Assembly: GCA_032821775.1 (NCBI GenBank)
Contig: JAVLRN010000008.1
Span: forward strand, 2,542,001-2,606,000
Direction: 5' to 3'
Length of the DNA: 64,000 nt
Origin: Sanguinoderma infundibulare
Lineage: Eukaryota; Basidiomycota; Agaricomycetes; Polyporales; Polyporaceae
A program made the position numbers and the translations under genes. Below the pieces are notes generated by a model, which saw nothing but the letters and a program-made list of their open reading frames with translations, did not search any database and was not told where the DNA came from. Positions 43,501 to 56,289 of this stretch are shown piece after piece; the first letter of the stretch is position 1, and each line of letters starts with the position of its first letter.

Positions 43501-44327
43501 GCTCATCGCACCCGCTTCCGAGACCATGCCTGTCGCACCCGCTTCTGAGGTGTTGCCCACTGTCACAGCTTCGGAGGCTGTGTGCGCCATACTGGCTTCC
43601 GAGACAGGGTCTGCTTCATACCCCATGCCAACTACATCTACTTCGATGCTCGCCTCCGAGTCTGTACCCACTACATTGACCGCTTCCCCAACCGCACCCA
43701 CCACCATCCATCCTGCCTCAGGACAGTCACCCCCCACACCAACTCCGATGGCTGAAGTGACATCAAGCTCACAGAAGAAACGCGCCACCCGCAAGGTAGT
43801 ATGGCCCCCTCGAGCCGAGGCCAAGGGACCCAAGTATGTCTTTCGATGACTTCTGAATAGTTTTTACTGACTACAGACTTTCCATGACAGGGCAACGTAT
43901 TCTCGTGAATGGTACGTAAGTCATCCGAGCAGCATGCAAGAAGAATTCGAGGTGCACTACGCAAATCTCTCAGCCAAATTCAAACGGGTATGTATCTCAC
44001 CTACATCTAACATTGTATTATAGACTGACATGCTCGATTCGGCATAGGATTATTCCAAGACTCTCAAGACCGCAACAGTACGTTCACATCTTTGTTAAAC
44101 ACGTCCAAGTCTCTCACATGTATTCGACAGGAATGAAGATCTTGATCTCCTAGGTCATTCAATGCAACTCATCTGCCGTTCTGCGGTACTGACATTTTTG
44201 CAACGCAGACGTCAAGCAAAGGAAGAGGCTCGAGGAGGACTCAAGAACCGGAGAGAATGCCCATGAATACAATCGTGAACGACTGAATACGCCTGAGTAC
44301 AACAAGTATACCCCAAGTACACCATAA
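40549..44327 (+). CDS. Uncharacterised multi-exon gene (exon hit by a solo LTR)
   Basis: Divergent from PRI1 across 260 bases. Exons: 40549-40872 (MSSEPPSPVQSRLQLP), 40921-41045 (MELYVCIDLLEKEMAKLR), micro-exon 41100-41141, an exon from 41203 that is cut at 41218 by a solo LTR and resumes at 42171. A large exon (about 42456-43053) has SQWSKHKKGEV, INTRARYVEQVDGSIVDGYF and FPEFQLDHDSFKATLL. Then come a repeat-rich exon (PASETMPAT units) and short basic exons ending about 44327. I do not recognise a domain. Similar proteins exist in agaricomycetes, to my memory, without a known function. Phases agree at most joins, but the LTR in an exon probably disables this copy. Confidence 0.5.
41219..42166 (+). 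mobile_element. Solo LTR of a related Gypsy family
   Basis: Starts TGATGCGCACCCGACGC and ends CCCTGGGATAGTGTATCA, the same termini as the 989-bp LTRs above but in plus orientation and clearly diverged inside. 948 bp, no internal coding sequence. Flanks ATGC (41215-41218) and ACGC (42167-42170) fit a 4-bp duplication with one CpG transition. Confidence 0.85.
43343..43566. repeat. 30-bp coding minisatellite (PASETMPAT)
   Basis: About seven imperfect 30-base units of the type CCCGCTTCCGAGACCATGCC, in frame within the uncharacterised gene, giving ten-residue Pro/Ala/Thr/Ser repeats. Confidence 0.9.
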
Positions 44328-45374
44328 CGACCATATACGACCATATACACCCCTGTACACAGATCAAGTAGATATAACCCCTCTGGAAAAACCTCCCCAG
44401 GCTAATTTGATGAAAGTACCACTAAAAAGTTGGAATTAGTTGGAATTAGTTGGAATTAGTTTTGCATTAGTGGCATTAGGGACATTAGCTCTAAATTAGA
44501 CAGGTCCCCATTTTTTTTAGAAGTATTAGGGACAAAGTAGCACTACATTAGTGCTACTCTGTGCCTAATAGTACTGTAGTACTACATTATCCCTAATCCT
44601 TCCTAATGGTTGCTAACATAGGACTACAGGTTTATTGGGCTGTCCAGAACTTGCACACACCACATAGAAGATAGACATGAAAAGGGTATATTGAGCATAA
44701 CTAATACATTGCTGTAGCTATATACTAGCAAGCAGGTAACAAACAGTGACAACTGTGAGCAACAGCGAGCAAGAACAATGTAGTTAGCAACATCCACGCT
44801 GGTCAGAAGGTGCAAGACAAACAAGGTGGCCATCCCCTGTTCGCCTCCCCCGGAAGCACCCAAAACTTGCAGAGCCCAACCCTGAAAAAGCAACAAGTTC
44901 AGTGAGCACGAGTCCTACTGAGCAGACTCAGACAGAATGCGACCAGCGCATGATACCATCTACGTCTTCCCCCCCGAGTCCAGCAACCATCTTCCCGTCC
45001 ATCTTCATGTCCAGCGTCCATAATCGCGCCATGTCCGTATTCGGGTTGGTATCCGAGTCTGCGTTGCCATCTTCGACCGGAGGCGGGGGTATGTCGGCGA
45101 CGAGGTGTCCCCAGAGGCGGCCCACGAGTTTGTCACTGCGGACGCCGGAAGACATCCGCCGTGACTGTGCTACGCCAGTGCTGAGGACGGGAGGGGCCGA
45201 GGAGATGGAGTGAGGTGGGAGCTTACCTTGCGAGTTGGGAGGGTGAGGCTCGCTCGCTGGGGACGGCGAGTTTCTGCATGGAAGGTGTCCTAGGAGAGGG
45301 TGGTTTCGAGGGCTCAGAGTCAGATGGCGCCAACTCCTCAGCCAACCACACACAAATGATGATCAAACGCACCC

Positions 45375-46410
45375 AGCCTTGCCGTCCGTCGTCGCATACT
45401 CTGCCGACGTCGAGCATGCAAGCTTCTGCATCTGCCTCCCGTACTCGTCCAGCACGTCTCTTGAGGAATGCGGCAGCTTCCTACATGCGGAAGGTTGCAT
45501 GGCTTCAACGACTCGATCCCTTTTCGGGGAGCGTTGGGGCCTGGGGCTCGGGGACTCACCATACATGAAGACATACTCTGCTTTATCCGGTCAGGAAGCG
45601 GAGGCACCCCGCACGATATCGCGCGTGAAGCACCGCATCCACCAAGTGTGCCGCAGCGATCGTACAGTCCCCACAATGCACAACGCCCAAATCGCCCAAT
45701 GTCCACAGAAGGTCAGCGCATGCACGGAGACAGAACTGACCAGCCAACCAGCCAAAGCAGGCGGCTAGCCAGGAATAGAGAGCACTCACGTCCGTCTCAC
45801 ACAGCGCCCGCAAGATGTTCTCGTCAAAACTCGGCTCGACGAGCGTCACCATGTCCGCCGTGCTCGCCGCCGCCGGAGTCTCCCCGTCCCCGACAACACT
45901 CGCAGCCTCGTACTCCGCGCTCACCCGCGGCGGTACATAGCCGTGGCCCAGTTCGCTCTGCATCCCCATCCCCATCGCCATGCCCAGCCCTTCTCCTCCA
46001 CCACCTCCACCACCTCCTGCACCCACACCCGCGCCGATCCTGACCATCGAGCCCGAGCCCGTGCTCTCCGCCCACCTGCCGGGGCTGGTCCCAGACCCCG
46101 AGGCGGGGGCAAGCGAGGAGGCGGGGGCAAGCGAGGGGCATGATGTGCTCTCCGCGCTCAAGCGGCGGTGGGGCGACGCGGGCTTGGCAATCTTGGTGGG
46201 CGTCGGCGGGGCGTTGTCTTCTAGGTGCTGTGATGGGGGGTAGGGGGATTCCGAGGGGGGCATGCAGTGCTGCCCACGCCCGGCGCCGTGCCCATGACCG
46301 TTCGAGTTGGAGTTGGAGTTGGTGCTGCTGGTGGGCCTTCGCACGCGTCTTCGCCTTCCGACCTTCTCGACCTCCTCGTCATTGTCGCTCCCGAACACGC
46401 TGTATATCAC
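45375..46410 (-). pseudogene. F-BAR / RhoGAP gene relic with a disordered leader
   Basis: Minus strand from 46410 opens MIYSVFGSDNDEEVEKVGRR and a Ser/Pro/Gly-rich segment, ending DMVTLVEPSFDENILRALCE. Two further exons read CGVPPLPDRIKQSMSSCM, then EAAAFLKRRA, a two-base frame gap, and DEYGRQMQKLACSTSAEYA with DGKAG. This matches the start of the F-BAR domain of fungal Rho GTPase-activating proteins, where the usual text is close to CGVPLLLDRIKQS and EEYGRQMQKLAR. The rest of the F-BAR and all of the GAP domain are missing. The leader looks as if it came from another gene; a WAPL-like N-terminus is a weak guess. Truncation and frameshift mark it as a relic. Confidence 0.55.
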
Positions 46411-46832
46411 GTCGCCCTTCCCGTTCTTTCGTCTCCGCTTCCTCTTGTAAGGGTTCTCGAAGAGCTCTCATTCTGCGCGTGCGTCGGGGTCGTTGTCGTC
46501 AAAGTTGGGCTCGTCGACATCAGAGACAGGAGAGGAGTCAGAGTCGTCCTTCTAGGAACCGTCGTTTCCGTCGACCAATGGTAAGAGTGTGGAACAGAGT
46601 AGAAGGAGAACAGTGGGGACTATATGCGAGCCATGGAAGATGAGGCGACGAGACGACGTGGCGACGTTGAAGTGTCAGACGCTGGGCGCCACAGTCGCAG
46701 CCACATCCAGCGTCTAACACTTGAACTTGTCTCGCCACATCGCCCCTTCGCCCTCGTCCAACACACGTCCCTCTCCTGTTCCATCACCATGCTCACGTCC
46801 TTCCTCAAATCAAGCACCTCTAACAAGCAAAT

Positions 46833-48470
<1,638 letters not shown>

Positions 48471-50062
48471 GATGAACGGTGATCTCCCTTGCCGTCGGGC
48501 GTTACGGTTTCCATATTCAGGATCGTCACTGCTCTCTTCCTCCTCCAAAGCTCATCCCAACCTACTCTTTGCCGACCGTGCGGAAGGGCTCTGGAAGAAT
48601 ATGCTATCGAGTATTCGCCTTATATCTCCGCCATGGTTGCTGACGACTGTCTATTCAGATCCAGCCGGGATTCTGGGGCTGACACTGGCAGTCAGCCTCT
48701 CCAAAAAACATACTTCAGACCGCCAGTTTCACCCATGTCCAGCACCCGACTCTTCTCAAATCCCTCCACCATCCCCTCCCTTTCACCCGTATCCTCGCCA
48801 TGGCTTCCGTTGTCGCACAGGCCACCCGACCCCTCTCCGGCGTGACTGTCATCGCGCTGGTATTCGTGGTGTTCGTGACCGTCCTCGCCGCTATCACCAC
48901 CTGGGTCCTTTTCGCTCGTCGTCGTCGCCTCTGCCTTCGCGTTCCACCCACCACTCAGGTGGAGGCCCAAGTCCAGGTTGAAACCGAGGTTGAGAAGATC
49001 CAAGACGCTACTCCCGCGCCGTCTTCAAGCTGTCCGGTCCTCCCCTTCCCCGTGACTGCGTCTCCTGTTCGATCGTCGTCGGACTCATGGGTTCAACGGA
49101 TCGTGGGGAAACATCTCGCGAAGTCTCAGCCCCCTGCCAAGAAGGAGACGATGTGGTTCGCCTTCGACTCTAACGAGACTCTCGCTACCCTGGACCACGA
49201 CCCGCTCGAGGACGGTCACTGCGACGTTCCCCCCACTTCCAAGAACGCTGAGGATGGCTCTTCGGAAGCATCGGCCCCCTCTCTCGCCAGTGGGACGGCA
49301 GGCCCGGCTTCCTCCCGCGAGGGCCAGGCGCCTATTCCCTGTCTCGTCAATGCGCCGGCAGTCCACAAGCCAGACGCTTCATTCTCCTCGGACGACTACC
49401 AGATCGACCTCGGTGACATCAAGATCGACACCGAGCGATATGCGGCCCTTATCTACGCCATCTCTGCCTCGTTCTCCGCCTCGACCCTCGGGCTCCCTAC
49501 CAACTCGTCCTCCGAGGACAGCTCCCCTGCCACGAGCGACTGTGACCATGACTCCTTCCACGACAGCGACAGCTCTCATTTCGAGGACGAGGACAACCAC
49601 GAGTGGGATCTCGGGACGGTCACCATCCATGAGAGCGACTCGCTGTGCGAGCCCTCCATCTTCGCGATCTAACTACCGACATCCCACTCGTCCCCCACGA
49701 GTCTACCCGACACCCATCCACTTGTACGTGAATTGCCAACAGCCAACCTCCCTTCTCGGATGGATCCCCTACCCTCATGCGGATATCTTGCAAGACTACG
49801 ACCCGATCGCATACTCATAGCTTGCGGCGACTTCCGGTGTATGCGTTCTGTCACTCATCCCTCAGTACGGCTTGACTCTTTGTATGTCTACGAGACTGGA
49901 GAGCCCCAGATCATATTGAATTGGATCATCTTTCTCTCTTTTCCTCCGTGAGGTTCTCGCCCGAACTGTCGAACCGAAGGCCTGGACGCTTCAGTGCACA
50001 ATCCGACCCTACTTCGAAGCATGTGTGCGTAGTCGTGAAGATGACGGGTCCACACACTAGGT
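48471..50062. repeat. Segmental duplication block TM-1
   Basis: Homologous to 57022-58640. The first 390 bases are only roughly 80% alike with indels. From about 48858 to about 49990 I see no difference, because three overlapping translations agree exactly. After 50,010 divergence rises again. Confidence 0.9.
48800..49672 (+). CDS. One-TM acidic protein, copy 1 (family unknown)
   Basis: 290 residues, single exon. A short N-terminus (MASVVAQATRPLSGVT) is followed by one hydrophobic segment, about residues 17-38 (ALVFVVFVTVLAAITTWVLF). Then comes RRRR, so the N-terminus is probably outside and the long C-terminal part cytoplasmic. That part starts with a Gln/Val/Glu heptad-like stretch (TTQVEAQVQVETEVEK) and continues as a Ser/Asp/Glu-rich low-complexity region. 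It includes a better ordered block DDYQIDLGDIKIDTERYAAL and ALIYAISASFSAS. I do not recognise the family. Identical to copy 2 except two residues at 17-18 (VI against AL). Confidence 0.6.
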   Translation: MASVVAQATRPLSGVTVIALVFVVFVTVLAAITTWVLFARRRRLCLRVPPTTQVEAQVQVETEVEKIQDATPAPSSSCPVLPFPVTASPVRSSSDSWVQRIVGKHLAKSQPPAKKETMWFAFDSNETLATLDHDPLEDGHCDVPPTSKNAEDGSSEASAPSLASGTAGPASSREGQAPIPCLVNAPAVHKPDASFSSDDYQIDLGDIKIDTERYAALIYAISASFSASTLGLPTNSSSEDSSPATSDCDHDSFHDSDSSHFEDEDNHEWDLGTVTIHESDSLCEPSIFAI

Positions 50063-50807
50063 TTTTCAGGCTCCATAGACCTGACTGGCTCGAAAACCCT
50101 CGCCTGGAAAGTGGACAGTAGTTGGGCGAAAGTAGATCAGCGCGCACGCAAGCTGACAAACTCAAAATGAGCGCGTACTCCCACAACTTCACGGAACATT
50201 CAGTGAGTACCACAGACGCTGTCATTGCGCAATCTGTAACGTTCACATGCACATTGGACACACGCCCAGGACCGTCAGCCTCCAGTCAGCCCTTTGAAAT
50301 GTGCGTGTCGAACGATGGCTTCTGGCAGCGCTCTGTCTCCTTCGCAAAGCACTCAAGAATGATCATCTCATAACTCTCACTGAATTGCTCCATTCTCATT
50401 GTTTCGTTCGTTGACTTGGATGAAATTTTATGTGACTTCAAGCAAGGAAGAGGCGAATAGCTCCACGGCGACTCCGCAATGGTTAGCCTCCTTTACCATA
50501 AATCGACAATGCATGCCGTCCATTCGCGCCAGAGACGTGCTTCTCAATACTTTTTCTCCACGGCTTCCCCGCTCCAGCTCATCCAGCAAACACGCATGCG
50601 TTGAGGTGGTGCGCGACACGAGGACCGACGATCCATGGGGATGTCTTGCGAGGACCCTCATGACCGTGTCAGGCATGCTCCGGTCGGGGCAAGGACCTGT
50701 TCAAGGGATACATAAAGGGACTCCGTGGCCGTCGCTCACTCACCAACCAGCCCCGAACCAGCCATCGCCTTTGCCTCTACGACAATCTTCACCGCACATA
50801 CCTCACG
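50063..50807. other. I66-A upstream region
   Basis: No gene seen. A TATA-like ACATAAAGGGA lies about 95 bases before the I66-A start and is conserved as GCATAAAGGGA before I66-B. The last 250 bases are homologous to the upstream regions of copies B and D. Confidence 0.45.
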
Positions 50808-51459
50808 ATGTCTCTCGAAAGCGGCAAGTACAAGATTTACGCCAAAGGGGACGACCGTGACGCGCTCGTCGGCCGCAGGCGCTTCGAAGATCGTTCCCTC
50901 CTACCGAAGGGCATCTACAAGCTCCCCGCGAACGAGGGCGACACCACGGTGGTATGCAACTGGTTCCTCATATGTTGTTGTCAAAGATGTTCCCTGACGT
51001 ATCTCGTGGTCCGCAGTGGGACGTCGAGAAGCTCGCCAACGGCAACTACACGCTCAAGGCAAACGGCGACATCGTCGGCTCCTTTGAAGACAAAGTCTGG
51101 GCCTTCCTCCTCAAAGAGCAGGTTCAGGGAGCGGAATGGGAGCTCTTACCCAATGGGCACGCCAAAGACGTCTTCGCGTAAGTTCGAGCTTTTTCATCAC
51201 GCCGCGAGAAGCCAGTCACCGAATCCACCTGTTTCCACAAGTGTTGCAAGTGCCAGCCTAGAGGGACAAGGCTGGAAGGTCAAAGACCAAGGCGAGGAGC
51301 GTCAGCAGGTGGGATTCACGACTATCCTCCTCCTTGCGACGGCCGATAGCTGACTCGCTCCTGGAATGGCAGATCTCCGTTATGCTCCTCATCGCTTTCC
51401 GGACCTTACCCCCGACCTACCCTGCGAACGAGCTCTTCGTCTTCAAGAAGGTCGACTGA
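50808..51459 (+). CDS. I66-type serine peptidase inhibitor, copy A
   Basis: Mushroom beta-trefoil inhibitors of MEROPS family I66 (cnispin type) block trypsin-like enzymes and are thought to be defensive. Exons 50808-50951, 51017-51177, 51242-51308 and 51373-51459 give 152 residues with matching phases. Seen: the start MSLESGKYKIYAKG, VGRRRFEDRSLLPKGIYKLP, WDVEKLANGNYTLKANG, DKVWAFLLKEQ and the C-terminal YPANELFVFKKVD. The family's usual N-terminal MSLESGxYxI and C-terminal YPxNELFxFxxV are both present, at the usual length of about 150. This appears to be the one intact copy of four. A conserved CATAAAGGG-type box lies about 95 bases upstream. Confidence 0.75.
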
Positions 51460-52089
51460 ATGGAGAGCGTGATAGCCCTGGATTTATCCGAGAGGTTTCC
51501 GGGTATCTGCATACGAGTTATTGTCAGATTGTTTGCTAGCTCGCGTTCAACCGCGAAGAATCAGTACAGACTTGTGCCATATACTATGTCTTGACATCAT
51601 GTTTGAAAGCTGTATTATTTGAACGACACCATTTGTCGTTGGATGTGAAGTCCTGGACATTGTCCGCCTATCGGTCGCAAATTGTATGGTGGCATCGGGA
51701 TCTGGGGGATGGTGTCCCGGTGATTCTTGAAAGGGACACAGTGCTGCGGAATTCACTTGAAGTCGCCCCGGGCTGTATCGCGTTCACGAACATCACTTCC
51801 GAAAAGGGACTTCGTGCATATAAAAACCCAAGTAGAACGCCTATTACATACATAGGGAGGTTGCCTTAGATCACACCAGAGATGCGTTGAACCGAGTTTG
51901 ATACTCAAGGTAACGAAAGCGTGGAGTATACAAAAGGTAGCGAGAGCAAGTAGTTACGGAGTCCGTGTACAGTATGTACGTGCGCGCCACAACTATAACA
52001 GTTATTGATAGCCGATAGGCGCCAGACTTTCCATATTAGGCCCGGGCCCTTACAGCGCATTTTTGCCCAGCGCGACAAATCTAGTCCCT
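51460..52089. other. Duplicated I66 3' flank
   Basis: No gene. 51,520-51,610 (CGCGTTCAACCGCGAAGAAT) recurs behind copies B, C and D. 51,640-51,780 matches 55,230-55,360, and both are degraded GH5 sequence. Confidence 0.6.
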
Positions 52090-52232
52090 TAGATGCAACT
52101 GCATTAACATCACAGTCACATACATGCACTTCGAGGACGGTAAAAACCCCCGCTACCGCGAAGAATCTCGTATCAACTATGGGCCTGCCCTCATGAACAA
52201 CCCAGCCGACGGACAACATGGTGGGCTTGTCC
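52090..52232 (+). pseudogene. GH5 relic, internally deleted
   Basis: Pieces corresponding to the intact gene: a TGCATTAACATCACAGTC...CACTTCGAGGA stretch matches the CIRIAISYRHFEDD codons. It runs directly into CATGAACAACCCAGCCGACG, which matches MNEPADEQHGRLV with the catalytic Glu codon changed to Asn. About 300 bases of coding sequence between them are gone. Confidence 0.65.
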
Positions 52233-52405
52233 CTTGCGTCCGTGCGACTATAATGGAGCGCCTACATGACAGATCCACCCACAGCCGCAGGACGCGTGAA
52301 TAATGGCGAGGCACACACGACTCGGAGCCCACAGCCCTTCTCCTTTGCCTGCCATTATTTTGAGATCTCAGCCTCGGCCTGGGCGTGTGTCTTCTACTGT
52401 GTTCA

Positions 52406-52714
52406 CAGCTGTTTTCAGGATGGTAGGCCCTCCGGAAGAAAACTTGTTCAGGTCGGCTAGACAGCTGATGTCGATGGGAGCCCCAGACGCACTGGTGTGC
52501 TGGCCCCAGTTCCCAGAGGGGCGCCGCGTCGAGGTCGACGGGATCCCGAACCGGAAGTCGGACACTCCAATGGGCCATCCACGGCAGTCACAGCGGCATC
52601 CCGCTGGGACCTGGGGCCAGCGCACTGGAATGTCCGGGGTTCCCATCCACGTCGGTTGTCTAGCTGACCTACGCGTGGTTTTGGGGAGAGGACCTGTAGA
52701 CCTGAAAACAGCTG
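52406..52714. mobile_element. Foldback/MITE-like element, 309 bp
   Basis: Perfect 14-bp ends CAGCTGTTTTCAGG / CCTGAAAACAGCTG enclose two long arms that are roughly 75% inverse complements of each other over about 140 bases. The paralogous flank of I66-D (about 60,270) lacks it: there GGGCATGCTCAGGGATCGT takes its place. That supports insertion of a unit here. Confidence 0.65.
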
Positions 52715-53156
52715 CAACGGTCATCCCATGACTCTCGCTGACGCACCCAAAAAGACACTCATCGTCTCGTCCAGTGGCTTCGATGCAATTATCCATGACT
52801 TCAAGCGATGAGAAGGTGAATCACCTCGTGGCGACTCTGCAATGGTTAGCCCCCTTTACTATAAATCGACAATGCGTGCCGTCTTTTTGCGCCGGAAAAG
52901 TGCTTTTCACTACGTTCTATTCACGCCTTCTCGCCCCAGCTCGCGCGCATTGAGATTGTGCGGGACACGAGGACCAACGATCCATGGAGATGTCTTGCGA
53001 CGACCCTCATGACCGTGTCAGGTATGCTCCGATCGGGGCAAGGACCTGTTCGAGGGATGCATAAAGGGACTCCGTGGCCGTCGCTCACTCACCAACCAGC
53101 CCCGAACCAGCCATTGCCTTTGCCTCTACCCCAGTCTTCACTGCACATACCTCCCG
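52715..53156. other. I66-B upstream region
   Basis: No gene. Homologous to 50,360-50,807 and 60,300-60,738, including the ATAAATCGACAAT motif near 52,860 and the GCATAAAGGGA box about 95 bases before the start of copy B. Confidence 0.5.
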
Positions 53157-53808
53157 ATGTCTCTCGAAAGCGGCAAGTACAAGATTTACGCCAAAGGGGA
53201 CGACCGTGACGTGCTCGTCGGCCGCAGGCGTGCTGAAGATTTGTCCAACTTGCTGAAAGGCATCTACAGGCTCCCCACGGACGAGGGCGAGACCACGGTG
53301 GTACGCAACCTATTCCTCGTATGTTATCGCCAAAGATACTGGCTAATGTATCTTGCGGTCCGCAGTGGGACATCGAGAAGCTCGCCAATGGCAACTACAC
53401 GTTCAAGGCAAACGGCGCCCCCATCGGCTCCTTTGAAGACAAGGTTTGGGCCTTCCTCGTGAAAGAGCAGGTTCAGGCACCAGAATGGGAGCTCTTACCC
53501 AATGGGCACGCCAAAGACGTCTTCGCATACGTTTGAACCTTTTCTTCACGCCACGAGAGGCCAGTCACCAAATCCACCTGTTTCCACAAGTGTGGCCAGT
53601 GTCAGCCTAGAGGGAAAAGGCTGGAATGTCAAAGATCAAGGCGAGGAGCTTCAGCAGGTGGGATTTACAACTATCCTCCTCCTTGCGACGGCCGATAGCT
53701 GACTCACTCCTGGAATGGCAGATCTCCGTTATGCTCCTCATCGCTTTCCGGACCTTACCCCCGACCTACCCTGCGAACGAGCTCTTCGTCTTCAAGAAGG
53801 TCGACTGA
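53157..53808 (+). pseudogene. I66-type inhibitor, copy B, damaged splice donor
   Basis: Same four-exon layout and about 85% alike with copy A: MSLESGKYKIYAKG, WDIEKLANGNYTFKANG, EQVQAPEWELLPNG and a last exon ending YPANELFVFKKVD. The donor after exon 2 is changed: copy A has TTCGC|GTAAGT, copy B has TTCGCATACGTT. Without that donor the frame ends at TGA (53534-53536) after HAKDVFAYV, losing the last third of the trefoil. A nearby GT (ATAC|GTTTGA) would shift the phase. It may still be transcribed as a truncated form. Confidence 0.6.
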
Positions 53809-54719
53809 ATGGAGAGCGTGATAGCCTTGGAGCTATCTGAGAGGTTTTTGGGATATCTTCTTATGAGTTGTTGCCAAATCGTTTTCTAGCTCACGTTCAA
53901 CTGCGAAGAATCAGTACAGTCCTGTGCCATATACTGCGTCTTGATGTCATGTTTGAAAATCGGCTGAGACGGTGCACGTATGGGTCCCGGTGGTTCTTGG
54001 CGGGGATAAGGTTGCGCGGATTCAACTTGAAGTCTCGGATATCACTTGAGTCAGTTGTGCTTTGAGTGCTCTTGCCGAACGCGACAAAACCCCAATTGCA
54101 TTCGTGCGCATCGCAGTCACCTACAGACACATCGAGAACAATACAAGCCCCCATCGACGGCGCCTTTGGGTGCATCCCTTAGTGTCACAACGCTAGTAGT
54201 CGCCGCCGCCTCAGGCCGAGTCCCAACGCAGAGCAAATGGGGACAAGAGGATGATCCATACACTTTTGCTCAATGAAGTAATCGAGTCTAAGTGTCCGCA
54301 CCGTGGGTCATGACCATAGCCTGAACCGTGGCCAGGGGTGGTCTGATACTTCATTTTGTGCGAGTCTGCCAGTCAAACAGCGTGCTTCATGGAGAGAACC
54401 TGGGAAAAGTGTCGCATCCAGGTCGTGAGGTTGCAGACCAGGTGATCGTCGTGCTTTATCCTGCTTTTAATCTGCATCTTGGATCACAGAATTTTGAAAG
54501 CATTGTCAGAACATGATACTACCATATGAGAGTACTCACGGTGTCGGATGGAGACGTACTCATCAGAGGTCATAGGGACGGCAGTGGGACAATCGGTCTG
54601 GACGACCCGGAAGGTGTCAGCTTGAAAGAATCAAATATTGACTTGCGATGGTACAGCAAGATCCAGGCGGTATCATGTCAAGGCGGGGTGGCCGGAGCAA
54701 GTTCGGGGGCCGTGCTGGG
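53809..54719. other. Degraded duplicated sequence with a small GH5 relic
   Basis: 53,870-53,950 repeats the I66 3' flank. 54,093-54,150 keeps GH5 wording (TGCATTCGTGCGCATCGCAGT, the CIRIAIS codons). From 54,160 to 54,700 I recognise nothing. Confidence 0.45.
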
Positions 54720-55063
54720 GTGGCCTTGGGCAACTGGCATGCATGATTGGCGCCTTGAAATCCCATGGCGTGCGTCTCCATTCCCTTATTGGGTCACCAT
54801 GTATGGACTCGTCGCCGCCGACTCCCAGCCTGCTTGTCCATAAGTTCCGTCTTCAGGCTAGACTAACGCTCTATTCGTCGAGGCCTATCTGAAATACTTG
54901 CGCTATGTTGTCTTCGCAGTTAGTCCCCGCCATGGTGGCTGTCTGGCATCGATCCACCCCGGCTTCTGGGGCTGACAGTCAGCCTCCTCCCATCATCGCT
55001 TTCAAGACCTTTCTGCAGACCTACCCTGAGAACGAGATATTTATCTTCAGAAAAGCCGAATGA
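54720..55063 (+). pseudogene. Chimeric relic: TM-gene flank fused to the last I66 exon (copy C)
   Basis: 54,720-54,985 matches the sequence before TM copy 3 (about 62,045-62,265; shared TTCCCTTATTGGGTCACCA and TCCCCGCCATGGTGGCTG). At about 54,986 it passes directly into an I66 last exon reading IIAFKTFLQTYPENEIFIFR and stop at 55061-55063. The first three I66 exons are absent. This is a recombination junction between two members of the array. Confidence 0.6.
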
Positions 55064-55199
55064 ACGGAGAACGTGATAGCCTTGGAGGTATTCAGCATAT
55101 CATCTAAGAGTTCTTGTCAGATCGTTTGCTATTTCGCGTTCAATGTTCAACCGTGAAGAATTGATACAGACCTGTCCAACATACGTCTCGATGTCGTAT

Positions 55200-55990
55200 T
55201 TGAAATCCAATGAAACAATTCACCGTTGGATGCGAAGTCCTGGACATTGTCCGCCGATCGGTTGAAAAGTGTACCATGGGGTCGGGGTGCGCGTTCTTCG
55301 CTGAGATGGTGGGCGTTCTTCATGAGTATAAGGTGCCGCGGAATCCACTTGAACGCGAGCAGAAGTGCGTGCATGGACGAACGGGGACTTTGCATCCGAA
55401 ATGGTGAGTGGGGACAGTATATGCGCGACCTCACTACGACAAGCGATCGACACTCCAGTCAAACCCCATGGCTAGGAAATTTATACCCTCATGCGAATAA
55501 CGAACGATTATAATCTTTATGTAACCCACGACCGACTTAGCAACAACATTGCATGCTAGGCCTCGTCAAAGGCAACATACAGGAAGCATCTCCGCGCCGT
55601 CGTAGAGCGGGAGTATTGTCTGGACCGGCACTCATGGTCCGTGGCGGCGTACAAACCATCTTGTAGGAAATCAAAAAGCACGTACCAAACGAAGAGCACC
55701 GCAAGCTACACCCTTACCCCATGTAGACGACGCAAGGTCGTATCGCGCGGTTGGCTCTGTGTACATTCATCAGCGGGTTCCTGGTGGAGTGTGCGTATGG
55801 GTTTAAGGGCATGTCCGTCGAGGACCTGAACCGTCTTCCAGAGAGCTTTGCGTTCGAGAACTCCGTGAAGAAGGAAGGGCTGAACAAAGTGTTGCGAAGC
55901 AGGCGGAATCATGCTGAGACTGGGGAACATGAAGCTCAGTGCCGTGACAATGTACATACACGCTATACTTTTGAAACTGTCATCGTCGGG
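55200..55990 (+). pseudogene. GH5 relic, C-terminal half
   Basis: Degenerate copy of about 1150-1860. Seen in shifting frames: GLCIRNGEWGQYMRDL (the nucleophile region), HLRAVVEREYCLDRHSW-like text, VPNEEHRKLHPYPM then a stop, and a longer clean stretch FKGMSVEDLNRLPESFAFEN with KKEGLNKVLRS. Several stops and frameshifts. It is followed by an RRP42 relic in the same order as at the left end of the window. Confidence 0.75.
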
Positions 55991-56289
55991 AACGATCTAT
56001 CGCAGCGCTGCAAATCCGTCTCTGGATTTCGCGTTCCTTCTAATGACCTCGTTTCTAGTGCCGAGAACAACTTGTGTACATACTTCTTGCCATCCTGAAC
56101 GCAGGGTCAGCACGCATACAGGCAACGACGAGAAGAGACGAACCGCGATGCAAGACTGGAACGGTGCTCTGCTGGACCCGAAACGCGCATTCATTGTCCA
56201 GTTGGAAGAGCGGGATCAGGGAACGAGAACACCAAGTGGAGACAGAGGGGCACCGATGAGATCGCTGCAGTATATACGCGTTGTAAGCG

